A stretch of 5,083 nucleotides of DNA from Anaerolineaceae bacterium (GTDB taxonomy: Bacteria > Chloroflexota > Anaerolineae > Anaerolineales > Villigracilaceae), in the NCBI GenBank assembly GCA_009885445.1, contig VFKQ01000219.1, positions 1 through 5,083 of the forward strand, read 5' to 3'. A program made the position numbers and the translations under genes. Below, piece after piece: positions 1 through 5,019 of this stretch. Every line of letters starts with the position of its first letter. Within the stretch, counting starts at the first letter, position 1. The notes under the pieces were generated by a model, which did not search any database, was not told the origin of the DNA, and saw only the letters and a program-made list of their open reading frames with translations.

Positions 1-26
1 CCCCATCCATTCTTCCACTATATCAC

Positions 27-1016
27 TTACTTCACTTCTACAAAAATTTCACTTTCTCCGACAAAATTATCCGGGTCAGAAGGGTATTCGGCCCCATTAA
101 ATTCACCAGCTAAAATCACCATGTTGGGGTTAGTTGCGTTCGGATCGTTCAAGTTTAGATCTTGTGGTGTCAATTCATTTGTGGCTCGCATCAAAGTATT
201 CCACATCGCCGCCAAGATACTTGCCGCATTTGCCCCATTACCACCAATGAGCTTCTTATCATATTTATGTTCTATTGAATAGTCGGGTATATAAGCACTC
301 CCACCTACAAATACCATTTCTAACAATCCGGTTTTTTCATCTTTCACCGCCAACCAGCCGTAAGTTTCAGGCGGGCTGTAAATCGTCCCGTCAGAAATTG
401 GCGTACTCGTCCGCTGAGCATCAATCTGTGTCCGCCACCAGCCTTTTATTGCGGACCAATTTTCAGGTGTTATCACTACCATTGGAATATCTTGCAAGCT
501 CACTCCATCTGCCTCTTGCACCACCTTGTTTGCTTTCAGCCCAGCATATCCACCACTTTGATCCACGATCCACAAAAAATCCGTGCCGTCGGGGCTTTGC
601 GCCGGGAGCCAGTAGCCCACTTCGTTGCCATCAGCATCGGTGTGCGTACTATTTTTGAGCCAGTTTAGTTTTTCCGCGTGCGTGGGATTGGCTTTGCCCA
701 GCGTTTCTGCCCAGTAATCGGCGTTCGCGGGGCCATCGACAAAGGCATCTATCGCCATCTCCCACATGGCGTGGGGATCTTTAGCTTCGAGGTTCGCGCA
801 CCAGGTGGCGATGTCTTCGGGGTGCAGGCAGGTGAGGGATTCGGGGGTTGTCGCCGTCGCTTCGGGGGCAGCGACCCAAGTCGCAATCAGCGCGCCAGTT
901 GGTTCTGACGTGAGCGTGGTTGCAACCTGTGTTGCGGTTGGCTGTTGTGTGGGAGCAGGCGCGCAGGCGGAGACGAATAAAATAAATGCAATTATCGCGA
1001 TTGATTTTTGAGGCAT
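27..1016 (-). CDS. Putative lipoprotein of unknown function with Thr/Pro/Ala-rich linker
   Basis: This 329-residue protein begins with a type II signal peptide: M-P-Q-K, a hydrophobic stretch at residues 6-15, then the lipobox V15-S16-A17-C18. Cys18 should be diacylated and would anchor the protein on the outer face of the membrane. Residues 19-60 form a low-complexity linker rich in Thr, Ala and Pro. The remaining ~270 residues are a mixed, Trp- and Asn-rich soluble domain with two more cysteines (Cys63, Cys73) that could form a disulfide. I do not recognise its family. The reading frame stays open upstream to 1193, but the start at 1016 is preferred because AAGGAAG sits 5 nt before the ATG, the signal peptide begins there, and the longer form would overlap the preceding gene. 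The gap to the upstream C45 hydrolase gene is 29 nt, so co-transcription is likely. The 3' part is markedly more AT-rich than the hydrolase gene. No terminator is visible in the 26 bases left after its stop. Confidence 0.85.
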   Translation of the reverse strand: MPQKSIAIIAFILFVSACAPAPTQQPTATQVATTLTSEPTGALIATWVAAPEATATTPESLTCLHPEDIATWCANLEAKDPHAMWEMAIDAFVDGPANADYWAETLGKANPTHAEKLNWLKNSTHTDADGNEVGYWLPAQSPDGTDFLWIVDQSGGYAGLKANKVVQEADGVSLQDIPMVVITPENWSAIKGWWRTQIDAQRTSTPISDGTIYSPPETYGWLAVKDEKTGLLEMVFVGGSAYIPDYSIEHKYDKKLIGGNGANAASILAAMWNTLMRATNELTPQDLNLNDPNATNPNMVILAGEFNGAEYPSDPDNFVGESEIFVEVK

Positions 1017-1021
1017 GTCGG

Positions 1022-1028
1022 CTTCCTT
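1022..1028 (-). promoter_or_regulatory. Ribosome binding site of the lipoprotein gene
   Basis: On the minus strand AAGGAAG lies 5 nt before the ATG at 1016. It fixes the start at the signal peptide rather than at the upstream in-frame ATG at 1193, which lies inside the hydrolase gene. Confidence 0.75.
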
Positions 1029-1045
1029 TTTACTCGCATCAATAC

Positions 1046-2155
1046 TTACGCATCCAAATGAAACGTGTGATACGCGTTCTTGCATGGGTTGCCCCAGGCG
1101 ATGTGCATCTCGCGCGCGGTCAGGTCTATGACCATGGCATTGATGGTCTTCTCGCGGTCGAGCGGGTCTTTGATGTCGAGCGCGTGGTTGCAAATGGAAT
1201 TGGTGAAGTTGACATGGTCACGTTGAATGGACTGCAAAGTTTTAATGGTGTGCGTCTCTTCGTGCTTCACCTGTCGCAGGGCGCGGAAGTAGCGCACGCG
1301 CGAAGCGATAATTTCTTCGGGGTTTTTCTCGATGGCTTTCATGCTTTCGTTTAAATAGTGATTCGTATGCACCATATAACCATCTTCGCCATAAAGTATT
1401 GCGAATTTGCGGGCTGAGACTTCCACGCTGTAGATCTCCCCACTTTCATGGACAATTAAATGATTGTAGCCCGCGGCCCGGTTTGGAATCAGCGTGGAGC
1501 GAATCGCGTCGCCGGGAGTCTTCGCCGCGAGCACCGCGCGCGAAACAAGGATGCGCGGGATGCCCATGCGCGAATCGTTGGGGTAGACCGAGTCGCAGAA
1601 TTGGGCGATGCCATACGCGTTGAATCCGATATTGGGCAGGAGCCCGCCATACGTCATGGCCAGATACGGGGGTTCATCCTTCGGCGTGGCGTGGACGATG
1701 ACCACGTCATCTTCATCTTCGGGCAACCAGTCTTCGTTGTGCGCGCCGAGCACATGCCCGTCGGCGGTGCGCTGTTCGTTGACGGCGAAACTCGTGCAGT
1801 GTGAAAGATGCAGGGCGTCCATCGTGACGGCTTCCATCGCATGTAAAACGGCCACATCTTCAAAGGCCACGCCCGCGCCCTCGGCCAGACCGGACATTTC
1901 GTCCACATATTGCGGATAACGTTCCTGCGCGAAGGGGACGAATTTGCGCGCCTGAATCTGCGCGCTCTCCCATGTGGTGGCCAGCTCGCCATACGCGCTG
2001 GTGAGCAAGGCGCGCGCGTTTTCGATGCTGTGCCGCACTTGTGTTTTCGCCGCTTCGCCATATTGTTGTCCCATTGCGCGGTGTGTGCCTTTGACGCGCA
2101 CCAGCGGCGGCGGCGTGCTGTGGATGGGGGTGTTGAGCTGATCTTTTTTTGCCAT
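1046..2155 (-). CDS. C45-family autoproteolytic acyltransferase/hydrolase (penicillin acyltransferase-like Ntn hydrolase)
   Basis: The 369-residue product resembles the acyl-CoA:6-aminopenicillanate acyltransferase family (peptidase C45, Pfam AAT). Members are Ntn hydrolases that cleave themselves before a cysteine, which then acts as N-terminal nucleophile on amide bonds or in acyl transfer. Visible family features are the H-C-T-S-F motif with Cys120 as likely nucleophile and cleavage site, H-N-E-D-W at 139-143 (compare the N-x-D element after the nucleophile), G-Y-N-H at 229-232, H-T-N-H-Y at 263-267, S-R-V-R-Y-F at 285-290, and a C-terminal beta segment with W-G-N near 354-356. Residues 1-119 would be the alpha chain and 120-369 the beta chain. 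There is no signal peptide, so it is probably cytoplasmic. The start at 2155 is chosen over the in-frame ATG at 2197 because AAAGGAAG lies just upstream and the longer form would read into a palindromic repeat. The substrate cannot be deduced: many bacterial members are not beta-lactam enzymes. It is followed after 29 nt by the lipoprotein gene. Confidence 0.88.
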   Translation of the reverse strand: MAKKDQLNTPIHSTPPPLVRVKGTHRAMGQQYGEAAKTQVRHSIENARALLTSAYGELATTWESAQIQARKFVPFAQERYPQYVDEMSGLAEGAGVAFEDVAVLHAMEAVTMDALHLSHCTSFAVNEQRTADGHVLGAHNEDWLPEDEDDVVIVHATPKDEPPYLAMTYGGLLPNIGFNAYGIAQFCDSVYPNDSRMGIPRILVSRAVLAAKTPGDAIRSTLIPNRAAGYNHLIVHESGEIYSVEVSARKFAILYGEDGYMVHTNHYLNESMKAIEKNPEEIIASRVRYFRALRQVKHEETHTIKTLQSIQRDHVNFTNSICNHALDIKDPLDREKTINAMVIDLTAREMHIAWGNPCKNAYHTFHLDA

Positions 2156-2157
2156 AA

Positions 2158-2165
2158 CTTCCTTT
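2158..2165 (-). promoter_or_regulatory. Ribosome binding site of the C45 hydrolase gene
   Basis: AAAGGAAG on the minus strand ends 2 nt before the ATG at 2155; counted from its AAGGA core the spacing is 4 nt, somewhat short but usable. The alternative ATG at 2197 has no comparable site and lies within a repeat copy. Confidence 0.6.
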
Positions 2166-2173
2166 CGGTGGTG

Positions 2174-2220
2174 GGCGGTTGAAACCGCCACAACCATCGC
2201 GAAGCCGGCCTTCGCCGGCT
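2174..2220 (+). repeat. REP-like repeat, copy 1 (forward)
   Basis: A 47-nt unit: palindrome GGCGGTT-GA-AACCGCC (2174-2189), 13-nt spacer, then palindrome AGCCGGC-CTTC-GCCGGCT (2203-2220). Both stems are perfect over 7 bp. It lies in the leader region of the C45 hydrolase gene, 8 nt above its ribosome binding site. It matches copy 2 at 37 of 47 positions by my alignment. Forward is defined here as the 16-nt palindrome first. Confidence 0.85.
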
Positions 2221-2242
2221 AGTTGTGTAGTCCTGGTGGTGT

Positions 2243-2289
2243 AGTCCGCGAAAGCGGACTTCGCAGTTGTAGTGGTGACTTTAGTCGCC
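2243..2289 (-). repeat. REP-like repeat, copy A (reverse)
   Basis: This is the same 47-nt architecture in reverse: AGTCCGC-GAAA-GCGGACT (2243-2260, perfect 7-bp stem), 13-nt spacer, then GGTGACT-TT-AGTCGCC (2274-2289, one G-T pair). It contains the last two codons and the stop codon (2281-2283) of the transposase gene. It matches copy B at 40 of 47 positions. Confidence 0.85.
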
Positions 2290-2715
2290 CACATCAGTTG
2301 CATCCTCAAACACATTTTCCAACTCTGCTTCAATCCGATTCTCGGCATGATGCTTTTTCTGATTTTCTACATATGCCTTTACACTTGCAACTTCGGACTT
2401 TCGAATTGTGAATGCGCCATACGCGCCCTGCCATTTGAATTCTCCATCAGGCTTCATGACATGCGTAATCAAATGCGATGTTGAGCCTTTAATTTCCTTG
2501 GCTAAAGTTGCAATGGCAACAGTGGTATGAAAACGCGTCAACACATGCACATGCTCTTCAATACCGCCGATGGCAATAGGCAAACATTTCAACTCGCGGC
2601 ACTTCTCGGCAATGGCGGCATAAAGTCGCGGCTCAATCGCGGATGTAATTAATGGAAGTCTGTCCCATGTGGCCCAAACGAGGTGGACGTAAAGTTGAGT
2701 GTAAGGTTCTCGCAT
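2281..2715 (-). CDS. IS200/REP-associated tyrosine transposase (RAYT-type, Y1 HUH family)
   Basis: A 144-residue protein of the Y1 transposase (IS200-like) family. These enzymes nick single-stranded DNA at hairpin-marked sites and form a 5'-phosphotyrosine intermediate. The HUH metal-binding motif is H55-V56-H57 in E-E-H-V-H-V-L. The catalytic tyrosine is most likely Tyr115 in Y-V-E-N-Q-K-K-H-H. Other familiar parts are K-G-S-T-S-H near 76-81 and F-K-W-Q-G-A-Y-G-A-F at 93-102. All key residues are present, so it looks intact and potentially active. The start at 2715 is backed by GAGGA 5 nt upstream. Inverted pairs of 47-nt palindromic repeats on both sides favour a domesticated REP-associated transposase over a simple insertion sequence. 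Its stop codon falls inside repeat copy A. Sampled base composition is lower in GC than in neighbouring genes (24 of 60 at 2341-2400), consistent with separate ancestry. Confidence 0.92.
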   Translation of the reverse strand: MREPYTQLYVHLVWATWDRLPLITSAIEPRLYAAIAEKCRELKCLPIAIGGIEEHVHVLTRFHTTVAIATLAKEIKGSTSHLITHVMKPDGEFKWQGAYGAFTIRKSEVASVKAYVENQKKHHAENRIEAELENVFEDATDVGD

Positions 2716-2720
2716 ATCTA

Positions 2721-2725
2721 TCCTC
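2721..2725 (-). promoter_or_regulatory. Ribosome binding site of the transposase gene
   Basis: GAGGA on the minus strand is 5 nt before the ATG at 2715 and directly touches the outer base of repeat copy 2 (starting at 2726). Folding of that palindrome in the mRNA would place a hairpin immediately 5' of the site and could affect translation; this last point is inference. Confidence 0.65.
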
Positions 2726-2772
2726 AGCGGTTAAAACCGCCTCAACATTTGCAAAGCCGACCTCCGTCGGCT
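2726..2772 (+). repeat. REP-like repeat, copy 2 (forward)
   Basis: A 47-nt unit: AGCGGTT-AA-AACCGCC (2726-2741, outermost pair mismatched), 13-nt spacer, AGCCGAC-CTCC-GTCGGCT (2755-2772, perfect 7-bp stem). It sits just upstream of the transposase ribosome binding site. Confidence 0.85.
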
Positions 2773-2780
2773 GATGCATT

Positions 2781-2827
2781 AGTCTGTGCAGGCGGACTTC
2801 GTAGTTGTAGTGGCGACTTCAGTCGCC
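2781..2827 (-). repeat. REP-like repeat, copy B (reverse)
   Basis: A 47-nt unit in reverse: AGTCTGT-GCAG-GCGGACT (2781-2798, five Watson-Crick and two G-T pairs on the plus strand), 13-nt spacer, GGCGACT-TC-AGTCGCC (2812-2827, perfect). It is paired with copy 2 across an 8-nt gap, mirroring the copy 1/copy A pair beyond the other end of the transposase gene. Confidence 0.85.
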
Positions 2828-2838
2828 CATACTGCATC

Positions 2839-2872
2839 TAAAAAACCTGCCCCGAATTTTATCGGGGCAGGT
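2839..2872 (-). terminator. Intrinsic terminator of the sigma/anti-sigma/FGGN-protein operon
   Basis: On the minus strand a perfect 11-bp stem (arms 2862-2872 and 2845-2855, GC-rich ACCTGCCCCGA) closes a 6-nt A/T loop and is followed by a run of T ending near 2840. It begins 28 nt after the stop codon of the FGGN-repeat membrane protein gene. It separates this operon from the transposase element. The sequence is unrelated to the REP-like palindromes around it. Confidence 0.88.
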
Positions 2873-2900
2873 CAAATTCTAACATAACGATTTTGTCGCC

Positions 2901-3887
2901 TTAGTCCACGGAGGTGGACTTTGCAGGCGTTGGTGCGACTTCAGTCGCCAGTGCCGGATAGCCCCTCGAGCCAAACCACGTCAACGCCACGGCGCCGATG
3001 CCGACGAGGGCAATCAGCACGCTCACCACCCAGCCCACGCAGGGAATCAGCGCCAGGCTTTCTGAAACCATTGCAAGCAGGAATGCTCCGAAGCCAGCCG
3101 TGAGAACCGGAGCCCAGCTTTGTTCGAGGGCTTTGGTGAAACGTTCGCCAACTTCCATGCCGAGAGCCACGAGGCCGAAGAGCCAGGCGAAGGCCACTAC
3201 AAATCCTACAATAACGCTGACGGGAATCAAGATCAATGTGATGACCATGACCACCATCGCAATGGGCGCAAGCACCATGGTCAGCAAGCCCACGCCGCCT
3301 GCCATCATTGGCTGACTAATCGCCGCCTGCGCCACGCGCTCCATCTGCGGACGCAGGAAGAGCGACAACAACATGGCCAGAATTGCGATGCCGATGGCGC
3401 GACCGAGAATGCCGAAGGCACTGCCCACCGGGTTGTTGATAAACGTGGGCGCGATGGGCGCATTGGGCACATTCGGAATTGCCGGAATTTGAATCGACTG
3501 TTCGTCCACAATATCGCCGCCGACTTGCGCGCCTTCGGCGCGGCTGACCGAGCCGCCCACCAAAACAACGTCACCATCAACTGTGGATTTTTCGCCCAGC
3601 GACCCCGAGCCGCCAATGAGTATCAGGTCGCCATTCACGCTTCCATTCACAGTGACGTTGCCGCCGAAGGCGACGATGCTACCGGTGACGCTGGAGTCCT
3701 CTTCCACAGTCACGTTGCCGCCGAAGACGATCAGGTCGCTGTCAAGGGTTTCGCCGGAATGCACGGTGTAGTTGCCGCCGAAGATAACCGGGCCCCCGTC
3801 CAACGGTCCGATGTTTGATGCGGGCGCGGCGGCAATCATTGTCAGCGCGAGCAAAGTTGTCGCGAGTATTAATCCAATTTTTTTCAT
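2901..3887 (-). CDS. Polymer-forming (bactofilin-like) beta-repeat protein with C-terminal multi-span membrane domain
   Basis: A 328-residue envelope protein. Residues 1-21 are a typical signal sequence (M-K-K, hydrophobic core, A-A-A). Residues 34-126 contain five repeats of about 17-19 residues, each with a V/I-x-F/V-G-G-N/S core, followed by V-T-V and G-D-L/I turns. Such repeats suggest a small beta-solenoid like that of bactofilin/polymer-forming cytoskeletal proteins, here on the outer side if the signal is cleaved. A Pro-rich linker (134-148) leads to four or five hydrophobic segments (about 155-178, 195-217, 218-244, 260-282 and 283-304). Its start overlaps the anti-sigma stop by 4 nt (ATGA) and has AAGGAG 7 nt upstream, so it belongs to the sigma factor operon and may be the effector or a sensor partner. 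The last 15 residues (314-328) are encoded by a REP-like repeat. The exact role is unknown; the cytoskeletal label is by resemblance only. Confidence 0.85.
   Translation of the reverse strand: MKKIGLILATTLLALTMIAAAPASNIGPLDGGPVIFGGNYTVHSGETLDSDLIVFGGNVTVEEDSSVTGSIVAFGGNVTVNGSVNGDLILIGGSGSLGEKSTVDGDVVLVGGSVSRAEGAQVGGDIVDEQSIQIPAIPNVPNAPIAPTFINNPVGSAFGILGRAIGIAILAMLLSLFLRPQMERVAQAAISQPMMAGGVGLLTMVLAPIAMVVMVITLILIPVSVIVGFVVAFAWLFGLVALGMEVGERFTKALEQSWAPVLTAGFGAFLLAMVSESLALIPCVGWVVSVLIALVGIGAVALTWFGSRGYPALATEVAPTPAKSTSVD
2903..2949 (-). repeat. REP-like repeat, copy C (reverse), inside a coding region
   Basis: A 47-nt unit: AGTCCAC-GGAG-GTGGACT (2903-2920, perfect 7-bp stem), 13-nt spacer, then TGCGACT-TC-AGTCGCC (2934-2949, outermost pair mismatched). 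It covers codons 314-328 and the first base of the stop codon of the FGGN-repeat membrane protein gene. Unlike the other four it has no inverted partner next to it; the terminator separates it from copy B. Confidence 0.82.
3657..3783 (-). repeat. In-gene 57-nt periodic repeat coding for FGGN motifs
   Basis: The 13-mer GTTGCCGCCGAAG (plus strand) recurs exactly at 3657-3669, 3714-3726 and 3771-3783, a period of 57 nt or 19 codons. On the coding strand it gives the F-G-G-N core of three successive beta-repeat units. It is a protein repeat visible at the DNA level and suggests tandem duplication or selection for identical codons. Confidence 0.8.
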
Positions 3888-4414
3888 ACACTAACTCCTT
3901 TTGTTGCATGTGTAAATTTCCAAACCGAGCGCGCCCACAGCCAGCCTAATCCACCGACGGCGCTGAAGATTAATGCGCCAGCCAGCGGCGAAATAAAATC
4001 TGGCACCACGCGCCATAGAATCGAACCGATACTGCCGATGGCCTGCGCCATGTCGCGCAGTCCGAAAACAAGATGCACGCCCATGCTGAATAATTCTGCG
4101 GGCGAATTTACATTCGGTTGCAAATAGGGCAGGGCGCTCCAGCCAAACAAGGCCAGCCCGCCGAGCACAAAAATCGTGATGCCCAGGATGCGATTGCGGC
4201 GCTCAACAACCTGTTGGGCTTCGAGCCGCGCTGTGAAGCGTTGCGTGAAGCCCACGGCTGGCGCGGCCATCTGCGCAGATTTCAGCGCGAGATTCACTTC
4301 GGCCAGCGCGGTGCAGTGACCGCACTCCTGCATGTGAACTTGCAGGGCGCGCTGTTCGTCGCGGCTGAGAGATTGCTCGCTGAGCAACCAGGTTTCAAAA
4401 GGCTGGTGATTCAT
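3884..4414 (-). CDS. Membrane-bound anti-sigma factor with zinc-finger (ZAS) domain
   Basis: A 176-residue protein whose N-terminal part carries the zinc-binding anti-sigma motif H27-x3-C31-x2-C34, as in zf-HC2/RsrA-like proteins that hold an ECF sigma factor inactive. Residues 35-72 are a polar, helical segment, followed by a clear membrane span at about 75-96, a weaker hydrophobic region at about 107-133, and a second clear span at about 139-163. The cytoplasmic N-terminus would bind the sigma factor encoded just upstream. The start at 4414 is preferred over the ATG at 4468 because AAAGGAG lies 5 nt before it and the ZAS domain begins normally there. The gene overlaps the sigma gene by 20 nt and the next gene by 4 nt, which implies translational coupling. 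How the signal releases the sigma factor cannot be read from the sequence. Confidence 0.88.
   Translation of the reverse strand: MNHQPFETWLLSEQSLSRDEQRALQVHMQECGHCTALAEVNLALKSAQMAAPAVGFTQRFTARLEAQQVVERRNRILGITIFVLGGLALFGWSALPYLQPNVNSPAELFSMGVHLVFGLRDMAQAIGSIGSILWRVVPDFISPLAGALIFSAVGGLGWLWARSVWKFTHATKGVSV
3895..3900 (-). promoter_or_regulatory. Ribosome binding site of the FGGN-repeat membrane protein gene
   Basis: AAGGAG on the minus strand, 7 nt before the ATG at 3887, lies inside the end of the anti-sigma gene. It fits coupled translation of the two genes. Confidence 0.7.
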
Positions 4415-4997
4415 GGGGGCTCCTTTGAGCGTGTGTTTGTGCTGCGGGCATTTCCCAGCGTTTACCAAGTGCGAGACGCGCGCGATGCAGGCGGCTCTTC
4501 ACCGCGCTGACGCTCAAACCAAGTGCTTCGCTAATTTCAATTTCTGATGCGTCGTTCCAATAGCGCATGACGATGGCGGCGCGGTCGGTCTCATCGAGTG
4601 AAGCCAGCAAGCCGTGAACTTTTTCGCTGTCTTCGCGGCGCACCGATTCGCGCTCGGGGTTGGGCGCATTCACATCCGGAATTTCAAAGGCCATGCCATC
4701 CTCATCATCAGCGTCTATCGAGAACATCGAAAACTTGCGCCGCCGCAAGCGGTCTATGCAGTAATGCGCGGCAATCGAGAGCAACCATGTGGCGAATGGA
4801 CGTTTTGCATCATAGCGTTCGATGTGTTGATAGGCGCGCAAAAAAGTTTCCTGCGCGGCATCTTCCGCCGCTTCGGCCTCGCCGAGCATGCGATAACACA
4901 GGTTATAAACGGGCTTTTGATACGCTTCGACCAGCAGGGTAAAGGCCTCACTGTCGCCGCGTTGCGCCCGGGCAACCCAGGCTTGTTCGTTGTCCAC
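4395..4997 (-). CDS. ECF-family RNA polymerase sigma factor (sigma-70 family)
   Basis: With the GTG start at 4997 the product has 200 residues, a usual length for ECF sigma factors, which contain only regions 2 and 4. Region 2 spans about residues 15-90: F-x-x-L-V-E-x-Y, Y-N-L-C-Y-R-M-L-G, the A-E-D-A-A-Q-E-T-F-L-R-A core-binding segment, then the F-A-T-W-L-L-S-I-A promoter-melting segment and a basic R-L-R-R-R-K. An acidic linker (about 93-120) follows. Region 4 (about 128-180) has L-D-E-T-D-R-A-A-I-V-M-R-Y and the helix-turn-helix I-S-E-A-L-G-L-S-V-S-A-V-K-S-R-L-H-R-A-R. About 20 extra residues follow region 4, and their codons overlap the start of the anti-sigma gene. The GTG is chosen because AAGGAG is 5 nt before it, while the ATG at 5021 has no ribosome binding site and overlaps a -10-like box. 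It probably drives its own operon. Confidence 0.93.
   Translation of the reverse strand: MDNEQAWVARAQRGDSEAFTLLVEAYQKPVYNLCYRMLGEAEAAEDAAQETFLRAYQHIERYDAKRPFATWLLSIAAHYCIDRLRRRKFSMFSIDADDEDGMAFEIPDVNAPNPERESVRREDSEKVHGLLASLDETDRAAIVMRYWNDASEIEISEALGLSVSAVKSRLHRARLALGKRWEMPAAQTHAQRSPHESPAF
4420..4426 (-). promoter_or_regulatory. Ribosome binding site of the anti-sigma gene
   Basis: AAAGGAG on the minus strand, 5 nt before the ATG at 4414, within the 3' end of the sigma gene. It decides the start against the in-frame ATG at 4468. Confidence 0.75.
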
Positions 4998-5002
4998 GCG
5001 TT

Positions 5003-5008
5003 CTCCTT
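5003..5008 (-). promoter_or_regulatory. Ribosome binding site that selects the GTG start of the sigma gene
   Basis: AAGGAG on the minus strand is followed by 5 nt and GTG at 4997. It lies downstream of the alternative ATG at 5021, which has only a pyrimidine-rich stretch before it. Confidence 0.75.
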
Positions 5009-5019
5009 GTTTCTGTCTC

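Larger units (their letters stand above)
2174..2827 (-). mobile_element. RAYT-type element: tyrosine transposase gene flanked by inverted pairs of 47-nt REP-like repeats
   Basis: The transposase gene (2281-2715) is bracketed by two repeat pairs. On the left are copies at 2174-2220 and 2243-2289 in opposite orientation, 22 nt apart; on the right are copies at 2726-2772 and 2781-2827 in the same arrangement, 8 nt apart. The same pair order on both sides is the layout known for BIMEs (paired REP sequences) around RAYT genes. The whole is 654 nt. The boundaries are those of the outer repeats; no target duplication or other end marks were seen, so the true mobile unit could be a single repeat or pair and not this entire block. 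Confidence 0.7.

Noticed and set aside
1017..1193. N-terminal extension of the lipoprotein gene to the ATG at 1193
   Set aside because: It would overlap the hydrolase gene, hide the signal peptide inside the protein and ignore the clear ribosome binding site before 1016.
1460..1804. Plus-strand open frame of 114 codons opposite the C45 hydrolase gene
   Set aside because: It is antisense to conserved C45 motifs, and its Arg/Val/Gly-rich product shows no recognisable domain; high GC makes such shadow frames common.
2156..2197. N-terminal extension of the C45 hydrolase to the ATG at 2197
   Set aside because: The added 14 residues would come from a palindromic repeat and the leader, and the ribosome binding site supports 2155.
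2203..2260. Repeat hairpins as intrinsic terminators
   Set aside because: The stems are GC-rich but none is followed by a T-run on either strand, unlike the hairpin at 2839-2872.
2174..2949. CRISPR array
   Set aside because: The repeats alternate in orientation, are internally doubly palindromic, are unevenly spaced and surround a transposase; there are no regular spacers and no cas gene.
3120..3818. Long plus-strand open frame of 232 codons opposite the FGGN-repeat membrane protein
   Set aside because: It lies wholly antisense to a gene with a signal peptide, repeats and membrane spans; its His/Asp/Ala-rich product looks like a complement of that codon usage.
4118..4510. Plus-strand open frame of 130 codons opposite the sigma/anti-sigma junction
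   Set aside because: It lies antisense to two well-identified genes and shows no domain features.
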